Assembly (NCBI GenBank): GCA_963422445.2
Contig: CAXXOV010000001.1
Coordinates: forward strand, 248,001-312,000
Source: G963422445 sp963422445
Lineage (GTDB): Bacteria > Pseudomonadota > Alphaproteobacteria > Thalassobaculales > Thalassobaculaceae
Length of the DNA stretch: 64,000 bases
Reading direction: 5' to 3'
The notes beneath the pieces were generated by a model. That model did not search any database and had not been told where the DNA came from. It saw only the letters and a list, made by a program, of their open reading frames with translations. This document shows, piece after piece, positions 45,167-54,733 of the stretch. Each line of letters starts with the position of its first letter. The stretch's first letter is position 1. The position numbers were made by a program, and so were the translations under genes.

Positions 45167-45517
45167 CCATCTGTCTGACCGCCAAGGCGAAGCGGCCGGG
45201 TTTCTATCACGATGCCGACGATTTACGAATTAAGCCAAATTTTATACTGGAAACGTACGGGTGGCGTTACCACATCTCGATCCAGGGACTGTTATGGGAT
45301 CCGGTCAACGGACCGTCAGCATTTGAGGATCGGATCCGCTGTCCAACCGGCATGGAGATTTTAGCATGGACGGGTCTATCGCACGCATCGAAGCGACCGG
45401 ACTGTTTGCCGACTTCGTCCTCGACAAAGGCCCCGCCGGATGTAGAGAGGTGACTGCTGCCACGCTCCGACCAGACCCTGACAGTGACCGAAGTGCCGGA
45501 TAGAAAAGGAGACAATC
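45167..45517. other. region upstream of katG
   Basis: About 350 bases containing presumably the katG promoter. No clear OxyR-type or Fur-type operator could be picked out by eye. AAAGGAG lies eight bases upstream of the katG start. Confidence 0.4.
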
Positions 45518-47728
45518 ATGAGCCAATCGATCGCACATATTGAGGGCAAATGCCCGGTATTGCGTAGCGCGCGCGCGCAAACAGCTGGCGGCGGCACATC
45601 AAACCGCGACTGGTGGCCCGACCAGCTGAAGCTCAACATTCTTCGCCAGCATTCGGCCTTGTCCAACCCCATGGGCGAAGGATTCAACTACGCCGAGGAA
45701 TTCGAGTCACTCGACCTTGAGGCCCTGAAGACGGATCTTCATGCACTGATGACCGACTCGCAGGACTGGTGGCCAACCGACTACGGTCATTACGGGCCGC
45801 TTTTCATTCGAATGGCCTGGCACAGTGCCGGTACCTATCGCACGGGAGACGGCCGTGGCGGCGCAGGGACCGGCAACCAGCGCTTCGCACCTCTCAACAG
45901 CTGGCCCGACAATGCCAATCTTGACAAGGCGCGCAGGCTGCTGTGGCCGGTCAAACAGAAATACGGTAGGAAGATCTCGTGGGCGGATTTGATGATCTTG
46001 GCCGGCAACTGCGCGCTGGAGTCGATGGGATTCAAGACGTTCGGTTTCGCGGGCGGGCGAGAAGATGTCTGGGAACCCGAAGACGACATTTTCTGGGGTT
46101 CCGAAACCGAATGGCTTGGCGACAACCGCTATAGCGGTGACCGGGATCTCGAGAACCCGCTCGCCGCCGTTCAAATGGGGCTGATTTATGTGAACCCGCA
46201 AGGGCCGAACGGCGAACCGGATGCAATCGCTGCAGGCCGCGACATTCGGGAGACCTTCGCGCGTATGGCCATGAACGACGAGGAGACTGTCGCACTCATC
46301 GCCGGTGGACACACCTTCGGCAAATGCCACGGAGCTGGTGACGCGGCACTTGTCGGCCCTGAACCGGAAGGTGCCGGACTTGAGGACCAAGGCCTCGGCT
46401 GGAAGAGCCGCTTCGGCAGCGGCAAGGCCGGCGATGCTATCACCAGCGGGATCGAAGGCGCCTGGACCCTTGATCCGGTGACGTGGGATAATAACTATTT
46501 CAACACCTTGTTCCGGTACGACTGGACTCTTGTGAAAAGCCCTGCCGATGCTTGGCAGTGGGTTCCGACCGATCCGGCGGCAGCGAATGCTGTGCCAGAT
46601 GCCCATGATCCGACGACACGACATGCGCCCATAATGACCACGGCGGACCTCGCGCTCCGGATGGATCCAATCTATGAGCCAATCTCAAGGCGTTTCCTGG
46701 AAAATCCGGAAGCGTTCGCGGGCGTGTTCGCTAGGGCGTGGTTTAAACTGACCCACCGCGATATGGGGCCCCGCTCGCGTTATCTCGGCCCGGACGTCCC
46801 GTCGGAAGACCTTGATTGGCAAGATCCCATTCCTCCCGCCATGCATGATTTGATCGACGACCAGGATATTGCGGACCTCAAAGCCAGGATCCTCGCTTCG
46901 AAACTCTCCGTGTCCCAACTAGTCTCGACCGCCTGGGCTTCGGCGTCAACGTTCCGAGGCTCCGACCTGCGCGGTGGCGCAAACGGCGCGCGCCTTCGCC
47001 TCGCGCCGCAGAAGGATTGGGACGTCAACGATCCGGACCGGCTTGCTGCTGTGCTGCGTACCCTTGAAGACATCCGGAGAGCGTTCAATACCGCGCAGTC
47101 CGGCGGAAAATTGGTTTCACTTGCCGACACGATCGTTCTGGGTGGATGCGCAGCCGTCGAACAAGCGGTGAAGACTGCCGGGCACGACGTGAAGGTTCCC
47201 TTCGAACCAGGACGGACGGATGCCTCCCAGGAACAAACCGATGTTGAGTCCTTCGCGGTGCTCGAACCGGCCGCGGACGGATTCCGCAACTACCTCAAGA
47301 CTGAATATCCCGTCGCCGCAGAGCACCTGCTGGTCGACAGGGCGCAGTTGCTGACACTAACGGCGCCCGAGATGACGGTTCTGGTCGGCGGCATGCGCGT
47401 CCTGAACACCAACGCTGGACAGACCCGGCACGGCGTTTTCACCGATCGTCCGGAGATACTCACCAACGACTTTTTCGTGAACCTACTCGACATGGGTACC
47501 GTGTGGACGGCGGTTTCCGACGACGATAACCTGTTCGAGGGGCACGACCGGGCGACAGGCAGCCGCAAATGGACCGGAACCCGTGTCGATCTCATATTCG
47601 GTTCGAACTCGGAACTCCGAGCGCTCGCCGAGGTTTACGGATCCAGGGATTCTCAGCCAAAGTTTGTGCAGGACTTCGTCGCGGCGTGGGACAAGATCAT
47701 GACCCTGGATCGTTTCGACATGACCTGA
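45518..47728 (+). CDS. katG: catalase-peroxidase KatG
   Basis: Bifunctional haem enzyme of 736 residues removing hydrogen peroxide. The distal haem site is R98, W101 and H102 (LFIRMAWHSAGTYRTGDGRG); the proximal His is in VALIAGGHTFGKCHGAG. The Trp-Tyr-Met crosslink needed for catalase activity can form: Trp101, the Tyr of GLIYVNPQGPNG and the Met of FARMAMNDEE are all present. The C-terminal duplicated half follows from about residue 430. The ribosome-binding site is AAAGGAG. It is the only apparently intact non-transposon gene inside the IS-rich island, and no oxyR gene is adjacent. Confidence 0.97.
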   Translation: MSQSIAHIEGKCPVLRSARAQTAGGGTSNRDWWPDQLKLNILRQHSALSNPMGEGFNYAEEFESLDLEALKTDLHALMTDSQDWWPTDYGHYGPLFIRMAWHSAGTYRTGDGRGGAGTGNQRFAPLNSWPDNANLDKARRLLWPVKQKYGRKISWADLMILAGNCALESMGFKTFGFAGGREDVWEPEDDIFWGSETEWLGDNRYSGDRDLENPLAAVQMGLIYVNPQGPNGEPDAIAAGRDIRETFARMAMNDEETVALIAGGHTFGKCHGAGDAALVGPEPEGAGLEDQGLGWKSRFGSGKAGDAITSGIEGAWTLDPVTWDNNYFNTLFRYDWTLVKSPADAWQWVPTDPAAANAVPDAHDPTTRHAPIMTTADLALRMDPIYEPISRRFLENPEAFAGVFARAWFKLTHRDMGPRSRYLGPDVPSEDLDWQDPIPPAMHDLIDDQDIADLKARILASKLSVSQLVSTAWASASTFRGSDLRGGANGARLRLAPQKDWDVNDPDRLAAVLRTLEDIRRAFNTAQSGGKLVSLADTIVLGGCAAVEQAVKTAGHDVKVPFEPGRTDASQEQTDVESFAVLEPAADGFRNYLKTEYPVAAEHLLVDRAQLLTLTAPEMTVLVGGMRVLNTNAGQTRHGVFTDRPEILTNDFFVNLLDMGTVWTAVSDDDNLFEGHDRATGSRKWTGTRVDLIFGSNSELRALAEVYGSRDSQPKFVQDFVAAWDKIMTLDRFDMT

Positions 47729-48173
47729 CCTTCGTTGCAGCATGCGCCAGGATCGAACGGCCGCGCGACATGACGGACCCGGGGGTCGGGCCGATGCCAC
47801 GATCGCCTGTCATGCCTCTTGCGGCTCAGTTTCGACTCGGCCTCCCTGCCTGACATCTAAACGCGACGACGAATGGCACGCCGGTTCAGGCAAGATATCG
47901 AAGAAGGGCCGTCGTGATTTCCGCCGCCTCCCGATTACGGGCACCATGATGATCGCCCGACGCGCGGCGTGGTACAGCGGCAACTCTCCTGGCGGGCTTA
48001 CCGGATGGACCTGTGCGGGCAGGGCACAGGAGGCGTCGCCACAGTCGTGGATGACGAGATAGCCGGGATACAGTGTGTCGAGACTTCCGAGGCTTCGTCC
48101 TTTCGGCGTCATGGGTGGCAGGTAGGCGGGGTCGTTACCGAGCCTCGCCCCTCAGTCGTGCTAGAAATGCGGA
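47729..48173. other. gene-poor stretch after katG
   Basis: About 440 bases. Short open frames on both strands are not recognised. Part may belong to the 3' flank of the group II intron that left the maturase remnant just beyond. Confidence 0.35.
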
Positions 48174-48470
48174 TTACTCCACACACCCCGCACAGTTTCC
48201 CCGCATGCCCGCCAGGGTACGGGTGACGGATGGTGGCGCGTGCGTCCACAGTATTTCGGTCATGCGCTCCAGCCGTTTCCAGTCAAAGCGGTGTCGTTAC
48301 GATCTCCGCCGCAGCACCCGCATCCATAGGCGTTACAGGCGTCGCACGAATTGTCGGAGTCCGGCCATCGTCCCCGGAACGTCGGCGGCGTTGAGCTAGC
48401 CGTTGACGACCCGACCCAGCCATTGCCCGATTTCCGGAATATCATATCCTCTCCGGCACCTCACCGATCC
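48174..48470 (-). pseudogene. group II intron maturase, C-terminal remnant with three stops
   Basis: One minus-strand frame reads PEIGQWLGRVVNG*LNAADV, GTMAGLRQFVRRL*RLWMRV, LRRRS*RHRFDWKRLERMTE and ILWTHAPPSVTR to a stop at 48174. This is the maturase-like end of group II intron reverse transcriptases (GxWLGRVVxGWLxYYAVP, LWxRxLRRRSQxxRxTWxRL). Three stops lie where Trp or Gln are expected, all explainable by single transitions (TGG to TAG, CAA to TAA twice). The reverse-transcriptase part is not seen here. Confidence 0.7.
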
Positions 48471-48707
48471 GCTTTTCCGCCAGGAAAAACTTTGACCGGC
48501 GCCACATCGTTCTGTACCGCCAGACTACACGCCCCGAACCACGACGTCACGACCCGCCCGCGACCAGACCGGCCAGCACCTCGTCGCACCGGCCGCACCC
48601 GCGCACGCCGGGTCCGTGCAGAACAGGTTCCTCGATACACGACCGGGAAAAGGAATAAGGCGCGGCCCTGGCCACCCCGCTTCGCCAAAAACTTCTCTTT
48701 TTTCTAG

Positions 48708-49551
48708 ATAGTGTCGTCATGAGTGATGTTCATCTGTCCTATCTGTCGAACTCACTCGATGGTTCCTGGAGGCGACTCATGGGATTGGCTCATCGGCGTC
48801 ACGACATTTCGGACAGGGTCTGGCTGTTGCTGGAGCCTCATCTGCCTGGCCGAGCGGGACGTTGGGGTGGGGTGGCGCAGGATAATCGACGGTTCATTAA
48901 TGCGATCTTCTGGATTCTGCGTACCGGCGCTCCCTGGCGTGATGTGCCGCCAGACTATGGAGACTGGAAAACTACCCATCGTCGGTTCTGTCGCTGGCGG
49001 GACAAGGGGCTCTGGGGGGCGTTGCTGGAGCCTCTGGTGGATGAGCCGGACGATGAGTGGCTGATGATTGACGCCAGTCATCTCAAGGTCCATCCCCATG
49101 CGAGCAGTGCGGTCGGCGGCAATCAGGCGATGGATCGCACAAAAGGGGGCTGAACACGACGCTGCACCTGGCTGTGGACGCACATGGGATGCCGGTGCGG
49201 GTGTTGGTGACCGAGGGGACGGCAGCAGATTGCAGTCAAGCGGTCGAGCTGATTGAAGTGATAGATGCCGAGTATTTGTTGGCGGACAAGGCCTATGACA
49301 CGAATGCCATCCTGTCTTATTGTGAGGAGCATGAAGTCATTCCAGCGGTTCCGCCGAAGCGCAACCGCAAGCACCCCAGAGCGTATGATGTCCATCTCTA
49401 CCGGCGCCGGCATTTGGTGGAGAACGCCTTTCTGTGGCTCAAGCGTTGGCGTGGGATTGCCATGCGATACGCCAAGAATGCCGCATCGTTCCTCGCCGCG
49501 GTGCAGATTCGGTGTCTGGCGCTCTGGGCTGGTATTTCGTGACGACACTAT
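48708..49551 (+). mobile_element. IS5-family (IS427-group-like) element, 844 bp
   Basis: Perfect 12-base terminal inverted repeats, ATAGTGTCGTCA at 48708 and its complement ending at 49551, are flanked by CTAG at 48704-48707 and 49552-49555. CTAG could be a 4-bp target duplication; because it is palindromic, a 2-bp TA duplication is also possible. The two overlapping transposase frames are typical of the IS427 group. Confidence 0.88.
48779..49542 (+). CDS. IS5-family (IS427-group) transposase, two frames joined by probable -1 frameshift
   Basis: The first frame (48779-49153) starts MGLAHRRHDISDRVWLLLEP after a GGAGG site and has WLMIDASHLKVHPHA with the first catalytic Asp; it ends at AMDRTKGG. 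The second frame continues GLNTTLHLAVDAHGMPVRVL, YLLADKAYDTNAIL (second Asp) and RRRHLVENAFLWLKRWRGIA (Glu). The overlap contains ACAAAAGGGGGC at about 49138-49149, a good slippery site for a -1 shift, so a full transposase can be made. No other damage is visible. Confidence 0.85.
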
Positions 49552-49768
49552 CTAGCCACTATCAGATTCAGCCCGACTTCGCGCAAATCTTTCGTATCGG
49601 TCTTGCTGGCCTTTTCCATGGCGGTAACTCCTGTCTGACGGTGAACAACGTATATGATTGTTCCCTCGCAACCCGACACCCTTGGACCCGGTTCAATCTC
49701 TTCACATCGACGGTCATGGCAGTCCAGTCGTAATCCTCGTTTCACTAGGCGGTCGAACATTGGTTCCC

Positions 49769-49789
49769 GGAGTCCAAAGTCTGGACTCC
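49769..49789. repeat. 21-nt hairpin, copy 1
   Basis: Arms GGAGTCCA and TGGACTCC with a five-base loop (AAGTC). A second copy with the same arms lies at 51830-51850, close to the right end of the IS3 element. Confidence 0.7.
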
Positions 49790-50420
49790 TCGCACTGGAT
49801 GTTCTGGTTCAACGCGGCATTTCCCGGTTCGGCCGGGACGATATCCATACCATCGGAGGCATTGAACCCGGTGAACCCCGTGACGCCATGCGAATGATTC
49901 TGGAGCGGTTCCGGGTCGATCTCGCCGGTGCCGATGTCGCACGCTGGGTGGCTCTGCTCGAAGATGTCGCCGACGGCTGGCCGCAACATCTGGACGGCAG
50001 TCTGCACGCCCTCGCGGAAGGCCTGATGCGAACAGGCAGGCATCTCACCAACGTCGATGAATCCACCGTGCTGGTACGCGCGCAAGACTTGCGGTTGGAT
50101 GCCTATCGCGCGCGCTTGAGCCCGGAGATGAAGCGATCCCGCCCCCTGGTCTCTGGGCTCATGGCATCCTTGCCGGACGATGGTCTCGACGAGGATCTGT
50201 GTCTGGACGTCATTGAACGACTGATACAGCCGGACAAAAGGTTACCGCGAGGAATGGACTCGAACACATCCCGGTGGATCACCTGATCCACCGGGATGTC
50301 CTGCAAATCAACGCGGACGCGCGTTTCATCTGCCCCATACCGAGTTTTCGCCAGTTCCTGATAGAACAGGCAGAGCGCGAAGGGGATATCGCTCCGACAC
50401 CCACCGGGCAGAATTGCTGA
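49780..50420 (+). pseudogene. C-terminal remnant of an ATPase-like protein
   Basis: A plus-strand stretch reads as part of a larger protein: GLLALDVLVQRGISRFGRDD, GEPRDAMRMILERFRVDLAG, DGWPQHLDGSLHALAEGLMR and LDVIERLIQPDK. Near 50255 the frame changes and continues VDHLIHRDVLQINADARFIC and PIPSFRQFLIEQAEREGD to a stop at 50420. The helical pattern (REAMxxxL, WPQHL, then a winged-helix-like HRGVLxxxxxxxxxCPIPSF) resembles the C-terminal part of AAA-type ATPases that have an N-terminal P-loop. No P-loop is present, so the gene is 5'-truncated and frameshifted. The family assignment is tentative. Confidence 0.5.
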
Positions 50421-50579
50421 CCCGATCTTCTGCGCGCGGAAGGTGCTGTGCAGTCGGTAGAGGTCGGTGCCGGTTTTGCAGCCGTCCAGTATGCCGTCGG
50501 CACAGTCACGAGATCCAGACATCCCTTCATAGACAATCGTTCCGGTCCAGGACCGGGTTGTAACCTCTTGATCCGAACA

Positions 50580-51826
50580 TGGAGTGGGCCCTTGGGGTCG
50601 GACAGTCGGCTTGAAATGATTTGACCGGTGGGCCGGGCATTCGAAGGATCGCCGCCCATGGCCAAGCACCGCACCCATAGCATCGCCTTCAAGCGGCCGG
50701 GTCGTTCAGGAGTATCTCGCTGGCGAGACCCTCCACGGCCTGGCACGCCGGCCACGAACTCTCCAGCACCCTGATCCGAATCTGGGTCGACAAGTACGAG
50801 GCCAGCGCCTTCGACGAGGACGCCGAGGCGGCAAGCATGGTCCAGGAATACGAGGCCCGGATCGCGGCGCTCGAGCGCCTGGTCGGCAAGCAGGCCCTGG
50901 AGCTCGAGTTTCCAAGGGGGGGCTCAGCGGTACGGACGACGGTCGAGAAACGCGCCCATGTCCGTCATCACCGGCCCCAAGGCCTCTCCGTCGCCGAAGG
51001 ATGCCGAGTGATGGGGATCACGCGTTCTACTTAACTACCGCGCTTCGGGCGGATCGGCAGACGACACCGCCCTGATGGAGGCCATGCACGCGATCAAGGA
51101 GGAGTTCGAGGCCTACGGATGGCGCCGCATGCAGGCGGCGTTCAGGTATCGGGGCTGGGTGGTGAACCACAAGAAGATCAAGCCCTGATGCGCGAGCACG
51201 CTTTGCATCCGCCGCGCCGGCGCGGTTTCGTCGCCACCACCGACAGCGATCACGACGAGCCCGTCTTCCCCGATCGCTCCAGGGAGCGCGAGGTCGATGG
51301 CCCGAACCAGCTCTGGGTCGCCGATCCGACCTGTATCGCTATCCTCGGCGACTTCGTCTATCTGGCGGCGTTCAGAGATGCGTGGTCGCGGCGCATCGTG
51401 GGCTACGCCCCCGGCCGACGGATCGATGCCCGGCTCACCCTCGCGGCGCTCACGACGGCGATCGAGAACCGCCACCCGGCTGCGTCCATCACTCCGATAG
51501 AGGCTCGCAATACGCCGCCCAGGCCTAAAGGGCCCTGCTCGACGAACACGGCCTGGTCGGCTCGATGGGCCAGCACCGCAACCCCTGCGACACCGCCATG
51601 ATGGAGAACTTCATGAAGACGCTGAAGGCCGAGGGCGTCTACCCCATGGCCTTCGAGAGCGCGGCGGACGTCGCGGAGCACCGGCCGCGCTTCTTCGACA
51701 GCTACAACGAGAGACGCCTACACTCGGCCCTCGGATACCTGAACCCCAACCGCTTCGAGGAAAAGCAGTCCCGCAAACCGGCCAAAACCGCCGCATGAAA
51801 CTGTCCGACCCCAAGGGCCCACTCCA
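50580..51826 (+). mobile_element. IS3-family element, degenerate (1247 bp)
   Basis: Near-perfect terminal inverted repeats of about 27 bases: the left end begins TGGAGTGGGCCCTTGG at 50580 and the right end is its complement, finishing at 51826. No matching target duplication was found in the flanks (ACA on the left, ACT on the right). The transposase inside is broken in several places, although the ends are well preserved. Confidence 0.85.
50658..51798 (+). pseudogene. IS3-family transposase OrfA/OrfB, multiply frameshifted
   Basis: OrfA starts at 50658 (MAKHRTHSIAFKR) and changes frame near 50700 to VQEYLAGETLHGLAR, then gives LIRIWVDKYEA, VQEYEARIAALERLVGKQAL. OrfB parts are KRAHVRHHRPQGLSVAEGCR, EEFEAYGWRRMQAAFRYRGW, DGPNQLWVADPTCIAILGDF and AAFRDAWSRRIVGYAPGRRI. 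The last part is MMENFMKTLKAEGVYPMAFE and NERRLHSALGYLNPNRFEEK, ending at 51798. The IHHSDRGSQY segment with the second catalytic Asp is destroyed. At least four frame changes are needed. Confidence 0.82.
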
Positions 51827-51829
51827 ACT

Positions 51830-51850
51830 GGAGTCCAAAAATTGGACTCC
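51830..51850. repeat. 21-nt hairpin, copy 2
   Basis: Arms GGAGTCCA and TGGACTCC with loop AAAAT, three bases beyond the right end of the IS3 element. The arms equal those of copy 1 at 49769-49789; only the loop differs. Confidence 0.7.
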
Positions 51851-52284
51851 TGTCTGCCGTAATAGCATCCGGCTCCCTGTTCCGGACCCGCCGCCCTACC
51901 CGGTGATCTGGGACAACCGGGGGCCTGCGCCGCCGGAGCATGGTAAGCCAACAGAGATAGCTCAACAGTCCCTGCGGGTCGAATGCCCCTGCAACCGGAA
52001 CACCATAATCCGCACGACCTGTACAGGTGACGGGGCGATCTTCGAGACGTCGAAACGAACGATGTGTGTGCTCTTTCGCCTGCCCGGCGATCATTGCCAT
52101 CGCTGATAATCCCGGCAAGCCTCCTGGTTATACGGAACCCTTGGGCAACATATCGATGTCTTGATCGCATAACCCGGAACGGACAAATGCCGGGACAGCG
52201 CCCGTGATTCGCCCATTCAGAGACCGGCACCCGAACTGACAGTCCTCGAACTCAGAGAACTCCGGTCCCGAATCCTGTTGTCGT
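51851..52284. other. gene-poor stretch after the IS-rich island
   Basis: About 430 bases downstream of the minus-strand MFS gene. Open frames on both strands have no recognisable features. Confidence 0.4.
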
Positions 52285-53595
52285 TCAGGTCTGGGTGTCG
52301 CAGCGGCCGAGCGGAATCAGAAACCACAGGAAACTCACCACCTGAGACAACAGAACCAGACCAAAGGCTGTAGCATAACCATCCGGGTCATAACCGCTGC
52401 CGGAGGCCGCCGGCCAGAGATCGATGACCTCGCCAATGGCTGTCTGCGTCAGGAACACCCCGAGAAAGATCAGCATGTTCATGGCGGTCGTGGCACGCCC
52501 GGACAATTCTGGAGGAAAGTATCGGGCAATATAGGCAAAGGTCACCATGGCGATGTTCGCGAACATCCCGTATCCGATCCAGGGCCACAGGGCCCGTGGC
52601 ATCAGTTCGAACACGATCGCTGCCTGGAACCCCATGAAAACCAGGGTGCAGGCACCGACAAACACCAGCAATGGAACACCGAAGCGCTCGAGCCAGCTTG
52701 CCAGAACGCCAAGCACCACCGACCCGCCGGTCAACGCGAGCGCCAGGATAAGAAGATAATGTGCAACCGCATCGCGCCCCAGATCCGCGACGTCCTGCAA
52801 CCATGGGCCAGCCCATAACCCCTGGATTGCCAGATTGGCCGCCATGCTCGTGACCGTCAGAGGCGCCAGACGCCAAAAGCCGGCGTCACCGTAAATCCGG
52901 CCGATGTCCCGAAATGCCCGAACCAGCGGTTGCGCCGTGCGGGCCGCACCGGGTTCGGGCACGGTCACGAAGATGATCAGCGACACCGCCAGGGTCGCGG
53001 CAGCCAGCAACAGAAACACACCGCGCCAATCCATCACACCGAGTGTCGCTTCAAGCGGCGTCGTCGCGCTCATCGCCCCGAGGCCGCCGACAGCGAGCGC
53101 GCAACCATTGACAATCGGCCAATGTCTGGCCTCGAACCATTCGGTGCCTGCCTTGACCGTCGCCATGAGGCAGCCGGCAACACCGAAACCGATCAGCGCC
53201 CGGCCCATGGCAAGAATCTCGATCCGGTCCCCCGCCGAGAACACCAGTGCACCGGCAACGGCGAACAGCAGCAGTCCGGCCTGGACCCGCCGTGGCCCGT
53301 ACCGGTCGAGCAGAACCCCGAGCGGCAGCTGACATGCTGCAAATGTGAGAAAATACATTGCCGTTAGCAGGCCGAGATCACCAGCATTAAGCCCGACCTC
53401 GCTGATCAGTTGGGGCGCGATGACTGCATTGGTCGAGCGAAAGAAATAGGACAGAAAGTAACCGGCGGCAAATGGCAGAAAGACCAGAAAAACAGCGCGA
53501 AGCAGCCCGGCTTGCCGTGACGCCATCTCCGGCCAGGCAGTTCCGGTGCGCCGGGCATTCGGTCGCCTCAGTGCCAAGAATGCAAAAGCGTGCAT
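52285..53595 (-). CDS. MFS transporter
   Basis: Inner-membrane major facilitator of up to 436 residues with 12 predicted membrane segments. The first helix region is FLPFAAGYFLSYFFRSTNAV; the loop 2-3 motif is LPLGVLLDRYGPRRVQAGLL, the MFS signature GxLxDRxGRR. Internal repeats include NGCALAVGGLGAMSATTPLE. An alternative start at 53526 is closer to the first helix. It is the last gene of a six-gene minus-strand set with oxygenase-type enzymes, so it may import their substrate. Confidence 0.88.
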   Translation of the reverse strand: MHAFAFLALRRPNARRTGTAWPEMASRQAGLLRAVFLVFLPFAAGYFLSYFFRSTNAVIAPQLISEVGLNAGDLGLLTAMYFLTFAACQLPLGVLLDRYGPRRVQAGLLLFAVAGALVFSAGDRIEILAMGRALIGFGVAGCLMATVKAGTEWFEARHWPIVNGCALAVGGLGAMSATTPLEATLGVMDWRGVFLLLAAATLAVSLIIFVTVPEPGAARTAQPLVRAFRDIGRIYGDAGFWRLAPLTVTSMAANLAIQGLWAGPWLQDVADLGRDAVAHYLLILALALTGGSVVLGVLASWLERFGVPLLVFVGACTLVFMGFQAAIVFELMPRALWPWIGYGMFANIAMVTFAYIARYFPPELSGRATTAMNMLIFLGVFLTQTAIGEVIDLWPAASGSGYDPDGYATAFGLVLLSQVVSFLWFLIPLGRCDTQT

Positions 53596-53719
53596 GAGCG
53601 GATCAGTCCCGGCCGCCGGCTAGTGCAAGCGATAACGAGACCTCGACCTGAGACCCTGTGTACCGGGTTCGGTACAAGACCGGCGATACGCGCTGCAAAT
53701 CCGGGCCGATCATACCCGG

Positions 53720-54601
53720 TCAATCGACTTGCTGGTTAATTTCGATGAAGTTGTATGATGGATCGAAGGTGTAGATCTGATGCATGCCGGCCATGGCATA
53801 GGTTCCGGCATCGGAATAGGCGTGCCCGGCCCGATCCATGCACGCCATGACAGCCTCAAGATCGGGGACCGTGATCGCGACATGGCCGCCGAAAGTCGGA
53901 TTGTGCAACAAGCCGTTGTCCGTGTGGAATGTCGGCATGCCACGCACGAGATGCAGGCCGCGGTTGTCTGGGCCGAATACCGCAAGCGAGTCGCTTGAGC
54001 GGTCGAAATCACCAATCTTGTCCGCAGGCGGCGTCCGGAAGACACCGGGGGCCATGCCGATCAGGTCTCTGTAGAACACGGCTGTCACCGGGACGTCATG
54101 TGCCTGTCGGTTGACGTGGTGGATATACCAGCCACCCGGTTCCCGCCGAACCGGATGGGCATCGCCGTCACGCGGCGTGGCGCCGCCGGATGGATCAACG
54201 ATCTGGTTGATCTCGACGATATTCATCGACGGATCGTAACAATAGATCTGGTGGACGCCCCGCATCGCATAAACGCCGGCATCCGAAACCACGACCCCGG
54301 CATGTTCCAGACGGTGTTTGACCGCCATGACATCGGCAACGCAGATAGCGAAATGTCCGCCAAAGGTCGGATTGTGAACGAAGTTGTTATCTCTCGCGAA
54401 TGTGGTGATCGGACGAACAATGTGCAGGCCGCGATTGCCGGTCCCGAAATAGGCCAGGGTGTCCGGATTATGGCCGACCGCGCCCACCTGGTCCGGATAA
54501 GCCCAGACCCCATCTTCCAGACCGATGATATCACGAAAGAACGCCGCTGTCTCGACCACGTCATGAGCCTGAAGGTTCACATGATGGACATACCAAGTCA
54601 T
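53720..54601 (-). CDS. two-domain VOC-fold protein (extradiol dioxygenase/glyoxalase superfamily)
   Basis: Protein of 293 residues made of two similar VOC halves (about 1-135 and 155-293). Domain 1 shows WYVHHVNLQAHDV, NPTFGGHFAICVAD and SMNIVEINQIVD; domain 2 shows WYIHHVNRQAHDV, NPTFGGHVAITVPD and SYNFIEINQQVD. Each half keeps a His/His/Glu set that could bind metal (H6 or H7, H83, E130; H161 or H162, H240, E287). The superfamily includes ring-cleaving extradiol dioxygenases, so ring cleavage is a fair but unproven guess. GGAG lies before the ATG at 54601. It lies between the Rieske and MFS genes. Confidence 0.85.
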   Translation of the reverse strand: MTWYVHHVNLQAHDVVETAAFFRDIIGLEDGVWAYPDQVGAVGHNPDTLAYFGTGNRGLHIVRPITTFARDNNFVHNPTFGGHFAICVADVMAVKHRLEHAGVVVSDAGVYAMRGVHQIYCYDPSMNIVEINQIVDPSGGATPRDGDAHPVRREPGGWYIHHVNRQAHDVPVTAVFYRDLIGMAPGVFRTPPADKIGDFDRSSDSLAVFGPDNRGLHLVRGMPTFHTDNGLLHNPTFGGHVAITVPDLEAVMACMDRAGHAYSDAGTYAMAGMHQIYTFDPSYNFIEINQQVD

Positions 54602-54733
54602 GACGCGTCTCCGTTTCGTCGCCTGTTGCCCGCCGTGCGAATACCAGTGGCAAGAGCCGGATCCGGGCGAGACATCGCCGTGGCTTCTGCGCGGCCAGTT
54701 GCACACCCCGCATTGCCCTCTGGTCTTGTGGTC

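Noticed and set aside
45167..45517. OxyR or Fur operator upstream of katG
   Set aside because: No convincing palindromic site could be identified by eye.
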